NCBI RefSeq assembly: GCF_013386765.1
Contig: NZ_JACARE010000056.1
Span: 17,306 to 81,305, forward strand
Length of the DNA: 64,000 bases
Source: Pseudomonas yamanorum
GTDB lineage: Bacteria; Pseudomonadota; Gammaproteobacteria; Pseudomonadales; Pseudomonadaceae
Direction of reading: 5' to 3'
Shown: positions 27,085-34,121 of the stretch, in pieces
Numbering within the stretch: position 1 is the stretch's first letter
Layout: each line of letters starts with the position of its first letter
Program-made: the position numbers and the translations under genes
Notes under the pieces: generated by a model
Told to the model about the DNA's origin: nothing
The model's input: only the letters and a program-made list of their open reading frames with translations
Databases searched by the model: none

Positions 27085-27174
27085 TTAGTTTGCGCGCCAC
27101 TCACCGCTACCACACGACCCGCCATAAGCGGTCGTGGTAGTGGTACGGGTGAGGGCCAGCTGGATAAGGTTCAT
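27085..27174 (-). CDS. Putative threonine-rich leader peptide (29 residues)
   Basis: The frame begins MNLIQLALT and then continues with Thr at positions 9 and 11-15, six threonine codons within seven. It ends TGEWRAN-like (actual end GEWRAN) just before the attenuator terminator. Codons used are ACC, ACC, ACT, ACC, ACG, ACC. No Shine-Dalgarno is present. A TTGACA / 18 bp / CATGAT promoter would start transcription at or within a base or two of the ATG, so the leader may be leaderless. The threonine codons form one arm of a strong hairpin. This is the classical layout of an amino-acid attenuation leader, as in enterobacterial thrL. Confidence 0.55.
   Translation of the reverse strand: MNLIQLALTRTTTTTAYGGSCGSGEWRAN
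27100..27153 (-). promoter_or_regulatory. Leader hairpin overlapping the threonine codons
   Basis: The arms 27130-27153 and 27100-27119 are complementary over about 19 positions with one bulge and a mismatch, enclosing a 10-base loop. The first arm is the Thr codon run itself. A ribosome stalled on those codons would melt this stem and free its 3' arm. Confidence 0.55.
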
Positions 27175-27180
27175 GGGCCG

Positions 27181-27210
27181 ATCATGCTGGCGCTGGCGTT
27201 TGGCTGTCAA
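27181..27210 (-). promoter_or_regulatory. Sigma-70-like promoter of the leader transcript
   Basis: On the minus strand TTGACA (27210-27205, perfect -35) is followed after 18 bp by CATGAT (27186-27181, 4 of 6 matches to -10). The predicted start is around 27174-27175, next to the leader ATG. Confidence 0.5.
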
Positions 27211-27214
27211 CGCA

Positions 27215-27811
27215 TCAGACGAGGTTTTTTTCCGGGAGCAGGATATTTCTGGCGGCGGCGAGGAACTCCTCGGACAGGCTGTCGCCTTTGGTCGCACGGG
27301 CCAGGGTCAGGGCGCCGAACATCATCGTGTACTGGGCAATGGCGGCCTGCCGGTCACCTTCGGGTGTGCCGGTAGCCTGGGTAGCGGCCAGGATCCCCAT
27401 GGACTCTTCAAAACCCTGGATAAAGCTGCGTTGCAGCGCGCTGTCGGGCGCTTCATGGCACATTTCCCCGGCAAACGCCGCCACCGGGCAACTGTCCCCG
27501 GGGTTGTCGCGATTGGCGGCCGTGAGGTACGGATCGATCAGTGCCAGGCGCGCAGTCTCGGGGTCAGGGCTTTGCTCGACCCGCGCTTGCCAGCGCAGGC
27601 TCGATTGCTCGAACGCCCGGTTGCAGGCTTCCGTGGCCAGCGCCTCGCGGGACTCGAAGTGCCCGTAGAAACCGCCATGGGTCAGGCCGGCAGCCGCCAT
27701 TACGTCCGACACGCTGATGCCATGGATGCCCCGTTCACGAAACAGTCGCGTGGCGGCCTCGACGATGATTTCGCGGTTGAGTTCGGCTTGTTTGCGGGAC
27801 ACGCGTGGCAT
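27215..27811 (-). CDS. TetR/AcrR family regulator
   Basis: The 198-residue repressor has an N-terminal helix-turn-helix (residues about 28-55; VSDVMAAAGLTHGGFYGHFES minus its first base contacts) and an all-helical ligand domain. A cysteine-containing motif DSCPVAAFAGEM in the effector domain is typical of the subgroup controlling electrophile- or quinone-responsive genes. It is 52 bp downstream of a tautomerase gene on the same strand and may be in one transcript with it. Confidence 0.9.
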   Translation of the reverse strand: MPRVSRKQAELNREIIVEAATRLFRERGIHGISVSDVMAAAGLTHGGFYGHFESREALATEACNRAFEQSSLRWQARVEQSPDPETARLALIDPYLTAANRDNPGDSCPVAAFAGEMCHEAPDSALQRSFIQGFEESMGILAATQATGTPEGDRQAAIAQYTMMFGALTLARATKGDSLSEEFLAAARNILLPEKNLV

Positions 27812-27863
27812 CGAAGGCTCTCTGGATCAGGTTGTGGCAGGAATGGGCGGCATCATAAAACGT

Positions 27864-28247
27864 TTAGCTGGCGTACTGCGCAATCCCGTTGCCGAACGAC
27901 CAGTTTTCCTTCTTGACCTCCACCAGGCTGATAAACACGTCTTCCAGGCGCACCGCGAGTTCACGGTTCAGACTTTCGGCGATGGTCTTGTACAGCAGCT
28001 TTTTCTGCTCGGTGCTGCGGCCTTCATTCAGGGTGATCTGGATGATCACCAGGTTGTCGGTGCGCTGGATGCCCAGATACTCCGGGTCATAGATGAAGTG
28101 GTGCTCATCATGCTCGGTGAGGATCTGGAAATTATCGTGCTCGGGCACGCCAATCGCGGTGTGCATGGCGTTGTAGATCAGGACACCGACGCGTTTGGCG
28201 TAGGTGACGTCGGGGTTTTTCCGAAGGTCGATGCGCACGATTGGCAT
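27864..28247 (-). CDS. Tautomerase superfamily protein
   Basis: The 127-residue protein has Pro2 as residue 1 after Met removal (MPIVRIDL), the catalytic base of the 4-oxalocrotonate tautomerase/MIF superfamily. Tandem beta-alpha-beta units and the conserved DHHFIYD-like segment (EHDEHHFIYD) point to the longer, fused-type subfamily. Enzymes of this type isomerise enol/keto acids or dehalogenate small acids; the substrate is unknown. A TetR-type regulator follows it closely. Confidence 0.85.
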   Translation of the reverse strand: MPIVRIDLRKNPDVTYAKRVGVLIYNAMHTAIGVPEHDNFQILTEHDEHHFIYDPEYLGIQRTDNLVIIQITLNEGRSTEQKKLLYKTIAESLNRELAVRLEDVFISLVEVKKENWSFGNGIAQYAS

Positions 28248-28499
28248 GGCAGTGATTCCAGTGAGAGGCGTGGCTTAAAAATACATGACGGTAGGCATTT
28301 ATAAAATAGATTTCTTGTGAAATGTAAAATTAAAGGCGTAAAAATCACCTTCAACCCTCTGCTCCGCACAACCATTCCTCAGCTAAGTCTTTGCTTATTC
28401 AAGCGAATCCCGGACAATCGCGCCCCTGTTTCGGTCGAGGCGCTGCCTGTCAGGTTTTTCTGACTCGTCCCGACTGAGTGAATGCGGAGATCCGAACGG

Positions 28500-29777
28500 A
28501 TGAATGATCAGGCCAATAGCGTCGACGAACGCTACGCAACGACACCTGCAACCCTCACAAGCTGGAGCCGCCAGGACACCACCTGGATGCTCGGCCTGTT
28601 CGGTACGGCCATCGGCGCCGGCACCTTGTTCCTGCCTATCAACGCCGGCCTTGGCGGTTTCTGGCCGCTGATGATCCTCGCGGTACTGGCGTTCCCGATG
28701 ACGTTTTTCGCTCACCGCGGCCTGACCCGCTTTGTGCTCTCGGGCCGGGAAGGCTCGGACATCACCGACGTGGTCGAGGAACATTTCGGCCTCAAGGCCG
28801 GTGCCGCGATCACCTTGCTGTACTTCTTCGCGATCTTCCCGATCCTGCTGATCTACAGCGTGGCGCTGACCAACACCGTCGGCAGCTTCATGGAGCATCA
28901 ACTGCACATCGCGCCGCCGCCCCGGGCGATCCTGTCGCTGGTGCTGATCCTCGGCCTGCTGGCCGTGGTGCGCTGCGGCGAGCAGGTGATCGTCAAGGCC
29001 ATGAGCCTGATGGTGTATCCGTTTATCGTCGCCTTGCTGTTCCTCGCCGTGTACCTGGTGCCGCACTGGAACGGTGGCATCCTCAGCACCGCCAGCACGG
29101 TGCCGGCCCCTTCGGCGCTGCTGCACACCTTGTGGCTGGCGATTCCGGTGATGGTGTTCTCGTTCAACCACTCGCCGATCATCTCGGCCTTTGCGGTGGA
29201 CCAGAAGCGCCAGTACGGCGAACACGCCGAGGAGCGCAGCTCGCAGATCCTGTCCCGGGCGCACATCCTGATGGTGGTGATGGTGCTGTTCTTCGTGTTC
29301 AGCTGCGTGTTGACCCTGTCGCCTGCGCAACTGGCCGAAGCCAAGGCGCAGAACCTGTCGATCCTGTCGTACCTGGCCAACCACTTCAGCAACCCGACCA
29401 TCGCGTTTGCCGCGCCGCTGATCGCGTTCGTGGCGATTGCCAAGTCGTTCCTGGGCCACTACATCGGCGCCAGTGAAGGCCTCAAGGGCCTGGTGTTGAA
29501 AAGCGGCCGTCGTCCGGCTGCCAAGACCCTGGACCGCATGACCGCCGCGTTCATGCTGGTGGTGTGCTGGATCGTCGCCACCCTGAACCCGAGCATCCTC
29601 GGCATGATCGAGACCCTGGGCGGGCCGATCATTGCGTCGATCCTGTTCCTGATGCCGATGTACGCGATCCGCAAGGTACCGGCCATGGCCAAGTACCGTG
29701 GGCAGGCGTCCAACGTGTTTGTGACGGCGGTGGGCCTGGTGGCGATTACCGCGCTGATTTACTCGTTGGTGTCCTGA
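28500..29777 (+). CDS. Serine/threonine permease of the HAAAP family (SdaC/TdcC-like)
   Basis: I choose the ATG at 28500 (MNDQANSVDERYA), giving 425 residues. It has about eleven membrane helices, with the first helix motif MLGLFGTAIGAGTLFLPINAG minus its last residue typical of SdaC/TdcC/TyrP transporters. It shows highest resemblance to the serine/threonine branch. It should be an inner-membrane amino acid:H+ symporter. The gene is followed by a strong terminator and is monocistronic. The 250-bp region before it is unusually A+T-rich (28275-28345). Confidence 0.88.
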   Translation: MNDQANSVDERYATTPATLTSWSRQDTTWMLGLFGTAIGAGTLFLPINAGLGGFWPLMILAVLAFPMTFFAHRGLTRFVLSGREGSDITDVVEEHFGLKAGAAITLLYFFAIFPILLIYSVALTNTVGSFMEHQLHIAPPPRAILSLVLILGLLAVVRCGEQVIVKAMSLMVYPFIVALLFLAVYLVPHWNGGILSTASTVPAPSALLHTLWLAIPVMVFSFNHSPIISAFAVDQKRQYGEHAEERSSQILSRAHILMVVMVLFFVFSCVLTLSPAQLAEAKAQNLSILSYLANHFSNPTIAFAAPLIAFVAIAKSFLGHYIGASEGLKGLVLKSGRRPAAKTLDRMTAAFMLVVCWIVATLNPSILGMIETLGGPIIASILFLMPMYAIRKVPAMAKYRGQASNVFVTAVGLVAITALIYSLVS

Positions 29778-29804
29778 CAGCACCCCGTTTCAATGCAATG
29801 ATCA

Positions 29805-29841
29805 CGGCCAATTCGCAGACTGCGGATTGGCCGTTTTTTTT
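29805..29841 (+). terminator. Intrinsic terminator after the Ser/Thr permease
   Basis: CGGCCAAT (29805-29812) pairs with ATTGGCCG (29826-29833), with CGCAG/CTGCG extending the stem internally, followed by eight T residues. Confidence 0.93.
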
Positions 29842-29857
29842 GCCAGGGAATTAAGGA

Positions 29858-31504
29858 TTGATCACCAAGCCTGAGAGCGACACCACGCCGAATCGTGCAC
29901 AAGACTTGCTGGCCGGGCTGTCCATCGCCGGCCTGCTGCTGCCTGAGGCCGTGGCCTATTCCAGCATCGCCGCATTGCCGCCCCAGGCGGGCGTGATCGC
30001 CTTGTTCGCCGGGTTGCTGTGTTACGGCCTGTTTGGCACCAGCCGCTTCGCGATTGTCTCCGCCACCTCGTCCTCGGCCGCTGTGCTGGCGGCCGCCACC
30101 GCGAGTCTGGCCGGCGACGATCCGGCGCTCAGGCTGGACCTGGCGATGGGCCTGGTGCTGGTGACCGGAGCCTTTTTCCTGCTGGCCGGGTTGCTCAAGC
30201 TGGGCGGCCTGACCTCGTTTATCGCCAAGCCGGTGCTGCGTGGCTTTGCCTTTGGCCTGGCGCTGACCATCATCCTCAAGCAACTGGCCAGCGTGGTCGG
30301 TGTACACCTGACCGACAACAACCTGATTCGCTTCCTGCCTCAGCTCCTGGAGCAACTGCCGCGCTGGAACTGGGCCGCCGCTGCGGTGGCGGCTGTCGCG
30401 CTGCTATTACTGTGGCTGTGCGCGCGAGTCCGGCGCCTGCCGGGCGGTTTGCTGGTGGTGATCCTCGGGATTGCCGCCGGTCAGTGCCTGGATTTGCAGG
30501 CCCATGGTGTGGCGTTGATCGGGGTGATTGACCTGCGCCTGGAGTTTGCGCACTTGCCGGTGTTGCCGTTTGCCGACTGGTTGCGCCTCGGGGAGCTGGC
30601 GTTTGCCATGGTGATGATTCTTTACGCCGAGTCCTACGGCTCCATCAGTTCTTTCGCCCTCAAGCATGGCGACCGGGTGTCATCCAACCGTGACTTGCTG
30701 GCGTTGGGGGCTGCGAACCTGTTGTCCGGGCTGTTTCAGGGCATGCCTGCGGGTGCCGGGTATTCGGCGACGTCGGCCAATGAAGCGGCAGGCGCCAACT
30801 CCCGGTTGGCTGGAGCGGTGGCGGCGCTGGTGGTGTTGGCCATCGTGCTGACGGTGTTGCCGCTGGTGGCATTGACGCCGGAGCCGGTACTGGCGGCCAT
30901 CGTCATTTATGCCTTGGGCCGTGGCTTGAGCCTGCAACCCTTGGGCCGCTATTTCTCCTGGCGCCGCGACCGGCTGCTGGTGATTTGCGCGGTGGCCGCC
31001 GTGCTGGTGCTTGGCGTACTGGATGGTTTGCTGGTGGCGGTGGGCATCAGCGTGGTGCTGATGCTGCGGCAGATGTCGTCGGCGGATGTCCGTGAGCTGG
31101 GGCGCATCGATGGCGGGCATGATTTTGTCGACCTGCAGCATCATCCAGGTGCCGAACAGATTCCGGGTGTGCTGATCGTGCGTCCCAGCGAAGCGTTGTT
31201 TTTCGCGAATGCCGAGCGGGTGCTGGGAGCGGTGTTGCGCTTGATGCGGCGCGCGTCGTCACCGGTTCACAGCGTGGTGCTGAGCCTGGAAGAGTCCCCG
31301 GACCTGGACGGCACCAGTATCGAGGCTTTGCAGGCGTTTTTCGTGCAGGTGCAAGGGGAGGGCAAGTGCCTGGTGCTGGCCCGCGTAAGGCATGAGGCAC
31401 AGGAGGTGTTGCAGACGCTGCCTGAGGCGTGCGCGCCCCAGGTGTTGATCAGCGGGTTGAGTGTGGACGGCGCGGTGCAGTTGGCCTTGCAGCCAACTGC
31501 CTGA
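29858..31504 (+). CDS. SulP family anion (sulfate) permease with STAS domain
   Basis: The 548-residue SulP/SLC26-type transporter has about 11-12 membrane segments in residues 10-400 (LLAGLSIAGLLLPEAVAYS, PAGAGYSATSANEAAGANS) and a C-terminal STAS domain (LSLEESPDLDGTSIEALQAF). An in-frame stop at 29852 forces a non-ATG start: TTG at 29858, directly abutting AAGGA, is the first possible; TTG at 29906 is another. The transported anion (sulfate, bicarbonate or other) cannot be assigned. It is convergent with the FAD monooxygenase gene, 8 bp apart. Confidence 0.88.
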   Translation: MITKPESDTTPNRAQDLLAGLSIAGLLLPEAVAYSSIAALPPQAGVIALFAGLLCYGLFGTSRFAIVSATSSSAAVLAAATASLAGDDPALRLDLAMGLVLVTGAFFLLAGLLKLGGLTSFIAKPVLRGFAFGLALTIILKQLASVVGVHLTDNNLIRFLPQLLEQLPRWNWAAAAVAAVALLLLWLCARVRRLPGGLLVVILGIAAGQCLDLQAHGVALIGVIDLRLEFAHLPVLPFADWLRLGELAFAMVMILYAESYGSISSFALKHGDRVSSNRDLLALGAANLLSGLFQGMPAGAGYSATSANEAAGANSRLAGAVAALVVLAIVLTVLPLVALTPEPVLAAIVIYALGRGLSLQPLGRYFSWRRDRLLVICAVAAVLVLGVLDGLLVAVGISVVLMLRQMSSADVRELGRIDGGHDFVDLQHHPGAEQIPGVLIVRPSEALFFANAERVLGAVLRLMRRASSPVHSVVLSLEESPDLDGTSIEALQAFFVQVQGEGKCLVLARVRHEAQEVLQTLPEACAPQVLISGLSVDGAVQLALQPTA

Positions 31505-31512
31505 GCCCGGAA

Positions 31513-33018
31513 TTAAAACGTCTCGGCGCTGACCCCCGCGTGGGCGAGATAGCGGTGCAGCGCCTCAAGGTTGTCATGCGTGATGATCGCACCGACATAA
31601 CCATCCGGACGCACCAGCACCCATTCGCCAGGGGCGAGGTTGTAGGCATCCTTGAACTGTCGTTGATCATCCACCAGGTCGCCGCCTGGGCCAAAGCGAT
31701 GGATATGCAGCCCGGCCGCAGGCTTCAGCGACCCGCGCTCCACCTCGTAGCCTAACAACGTCCAATGCGCGCCCTGGAACAGCTTGAATAACCGGGACGA
31801 ATGGCCGGCGGCGTCGCGCAGGGTTGCATCGGGCGCCCGGTCACCGGCGAGCAAGCGCCCGTCACGTTCTGCCGGTTGCAGCGCGAGGCTGGAGTGGGGA
31901 TACCCGATATCGAGTTGGTGCACTTCGCGGCCACGACGCATGTCGCCGTTTTTCATCCCGTCCAGCAGCTTGGTCGACAGGCCGAGCATCGACGCGGCCA
32001 CAGGCCGCCGCTCTTCCTCATAGGTGTCGAGCAATGCGTCGGGCGCACCGGCAATGACCGCCGCCAGCTTCCAGCCCAGGTTGTAGGCATCCTGTACGCT
32101 GGTATTGAGGCCCTGGCCGCCGGTTGGTGGGTGAATGTGCGCGGCGTCTCCAATAAGAAACACCTGCCCGACGCGATAGTGATCGGCGAGCCGCGCATTC
32201 ATCGTGTAGGCCGACGCCCAGGAGACAGACTGGATGTGAATGTCCTGCCGACCGGTGCGCTGCGCCACCATGGTCATGAGCCCTTCAGCGCTGAGGTCAA
32301 CTTCTGCGTCCAGTGGAATCGGCGCCTGTACCTGAAACAGCTCGGTCCCCGCCAAGGGGCAGATTGCGATCTGCGCTGTCATGCACTCATTGCTGAACCG
32401 GTGCCAGTAGTCCCGTGACAGGCCGGTCATTGCAACGTCGGCCACGATGGCGCGAACGCCGAGGGTTTGCCCGGGAAATCCGATATCCAGCGTGCGCCGT
32501 ACCACACTGCGGCCGCCGTCTGCGCCAACGAGCCAACGCGCGTGAACGCTGTGTTCGCCGTCATGGCCGGCCAGATGTGCGGTCACGCCTTGGCTGTCCT
32601 GCTCAAAGCCCACCAGTTCGTAGCCAAACTCCGGGCGGTGCCCCAACTCCTGCAGGCGGTCGCGCATCAGCCCTTCGGTAAGGAACTGCGCCAGCATCAA
32701 AGGCTGCTGATAGGGCTCCGCTGGCGTCGGCTCGGACTGCTCGACCACCTTGGCGTCTGTGTGGCTGCCGTCTGCGTTGTATCGCCGCTCGGGCGGGTAG
32801 ACGCCGCCCGTTGCGATGATGCGGTCGAGAATGCCGAGGTCTTCGAAGATTTCCTGGGTTCGCGGTTGAATGCCCTTGCCCCGTGAGCCATGAAACGGCG
32901 AGGGGGCTTTCTCGATCAGCCGGAAGGATACGCCCCGTCGCGCCAGCTCGATCGCCAGGGTCAAGCCGGCCGCACCCGCACCACAAATCAGAACGTCGAC
33001 TGCGCTTTGCTGTTTCAT
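31513..33018 (-). CDS. FAD-dependent monooxygenase, phenol/polyketide hydroxylase type
   Basis: I choose the ATG at 33018 (MKQQSAVDVLI), since AAGGCG precedes it; this gives 501 residues. It is a class-A flavoprotein hydroxylase with dinucleotide motif G13-A-G-A-A-G18, DG motif VGADGGRSVVRR, FAD motif FLIGDAAHIHPPTGGQGLN and a C-terminal thioredoxin-like domain as in PheA/TfdB and PgaE. It should hydroxylate an aromatic substrate using NAD(P)H and O2. It is divergent from a marR gene across a perfect palindrome, implying substrate-responsive repression. Confidence 0.92.
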   Translation of the reverse strand: MKQQSAVDVLICGAGAAGLTLAIELARRGVSFRLIEKAPSPFHGSRGKGIQPRTQEIFEDLGILDRIIATGGVYPPERRYNADGSHTDAKVVEQSEPTPAEPYQQPLMLAQFLTEGLMRDRLQELGHRPEFGYELVGFEQDSQGVTAHLAGHDGEHSVHARWLVGADGGRSVVRRTLDIGFPGQTLGVRAIVADVAMTGLSRDYWHRFSNECMTAQIAICPLAGTELFQVQAPIPLDAEVDLSAEGLMTMVAQRTGRQDIHIQSVSWASAYTMNARLADHYRVGQVFLIGDAAHIHPPTGGQGLNTSVQDAYNLGWKLAAVIAGAPDALLDTYEEERRPVAASMLGLSTKLLDGMKNGDMRRGREVHQLDIGYPHSSLALQPAERDGRLLAGDRAPDATLRDAAGHSSRLFKLFQGAHWTLLGYEVERGSLKPAAGLHIHRFGPGGDLVDDQRQFKDAYNLAPGEWVLVRPDGYVGAIITHDNLEALHRYLAHAGVSAETF

Positions 33019-33030
33019 CTGGATCGCCTT

Positions 33031-33051
33031 TATATGTAATATGCACATATA
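33031..33051. promoter_or_regulatory. Perfect palindrome TATATGT-N7-ACATATA, putative MarR operator
   Basis: The 7-bp arms are perfect and lie between the divergent monooxygenase (ATG 33018) and marR (GTG 33071) starts, an ideal operator for the adjacent MarR protein. Its position overlaps an in-frame ATG at 33041, arguing against that codon as the marR start. Confidence 0.75.
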
Positions 33052-33070
33052 TTTGAGCAAGGAAAAATCC

Positions 33071-33571
33071 GTGTCAATAGAAAGCGTGCAAAATACACCT
33101 ATTGGTCGTCAGATTCGCGAGCTTCACGGGGCGTTGATTGAAATTGTCGGCGCCATGAACCGTCCCCAGCGCGACGAAGTGATGGTCCGCGAGGCCGGGA
33201 TAGCCCTCGATCGGGCACTGTTTCCGCTGGTGGTGCTGGTGGAGCGGCTGGGTCCGATCGGCGTTGTCGAGCTGGCCGACCGCGTGGGGCGCGACTACAC
33301 CACCGTCAGTCGCCAGGTGGCGAAGCTGGAGAGCCTTGGCTTGGTCGACCGCCAGGAAAGCGCCAAGGACCGCCGCGTGCGCGAGTCGGTTATCACCCCA
33401 GAGGGCAAGGCGATGACGGATCGGGTGGATGAGGCGCGGACCCGCATGGGCATGGCTATCTTCGCCAACTGGGAGCCGCAGGATATTGATGACCTGGTGC
33501 GGCTGATGGGCAAGTTTGCCGCCGACCTCAACGACGATGCGCTGGTCACGCTCAACCTGGAGAGCGAATAG
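33071..33571 (+). CDS. MarR family regulator
   Basis: The product is 166 residues from the GTG at 33071, preceded by AAGGAA at a good distance. An ATG ten codons earlier lies inside the operator palindrome and lacks a ribosome site. The winged helix is visible (VVELADRVGRDYTTVSRQVAK, wing ESAKDRRVRESVI) with N- and C-terminal dimerisation helices. It probably represses the divergent monooxygenase and itself, with an aromatic ligand relieving repression. Confidence 0.9.
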   Translation: MSIESVQNTPIGRQIRELHGALIEIVGAMNRPQRDEVMVREAGIALDRALFPLVVLVERLGPIGVVELADRVGRDYTTVSRQVAKLESLGLVDRQESAKDRRVRESVITPEGKAMTDRVDEARTRMGMAIFANWEPQDIDDLVRLMGKFAADLNDDALVTLNLESE

Positions 33572-33581
33572 AAAACCCGGG

Positions 33582-33610
33582 CAAAAAAATACCCCTCAAT
33601 GAGGGGTATT
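33582..33610 (-). terminator. Terminator of the cysI-DUF934 operon
   Basis: AATACCCCTC (33588-33597) pairs with GAGGGGTATT (33601-33610) across a 3-base loop. A run of seven A on the left gives the T-run on the minus strand, so it ends the leftward operon; it may also help end marR. Confidence 0.85.
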
Positions 33611-33626
33611 CAAACGGCTTTCAGTG

Positions 33627-34121
33627 TTACCGGCGACGGAACAACGGCAACGGTTCGTCCGTCGCGGCCTGGTAGGTCACCGAGAAATCCTTGAGGCTTT
33701 CCAGCGCTTCGTACGGGTCTTTGTCGGCGCGCAAGGCGAAGGCATCGAACCCGCAGCGGCGCAGGTAGAACAACTGGTCGCGCAGCACATCGCCAATCGC
33801 CCGCAGTTCGCCCTTGTAACCGTAACGGTCACGCAGCAGGCGGGCGTTGGAGTAGTTGCGACCGTCGGTGAAGGCCGGGAAGTTCAGGGCGATCACCTGG
33901 AAATGCTCCACGTCATCACCGATCTCTTCGGCTTCTTCATCGGCGTCCAGCCACACACCCAGGCCGCCGTCGCGGGCCTTGAGGGCGTGAGCGTGCTCGC
34001 GCCACAGGGCCAGCGGCACGATCAGGTCGTCGCAGTTGGAGATGCCATCGAAGCTCGCGTCCTTGGGCAGCAGGTGCCAGGTTTCGTCGACGACTTCGTT
34101 GTTCTTAATGATTCGCTGCAT
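33627..34121 (-). CDS. DUF934 family protein, sulfite-reduction partner
   Basis: The product is 164 residues from the ATG at 34121 (MQRIIKNNEVVDE), which overlaps the cysI end by 17 bp. DUF934 proteins are found almost only behind cysI and are presumed to take part in sulfite reduction, perhaps in electron delivery, since these bacteria lack a classical CysJ partner here. The tail ends PLPLFRRR. No membrane segment or signal peptide is present. Confidence 0.9.
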   Translation of the reverse strand: MQRIIKNNEVVDETWHLLPKDASFDGISNCDDLIVPLALWREHAHALKARDGGLGVWLDADEEAEEIGDDVEHFQVIALNFPAFTDGRNYSNARLLRDRYGYKGELRAIGDVLRDQLFYLRRCGFDAFALRADKDPYEALESLKDFSVTYQAATDEPLPLFRRR

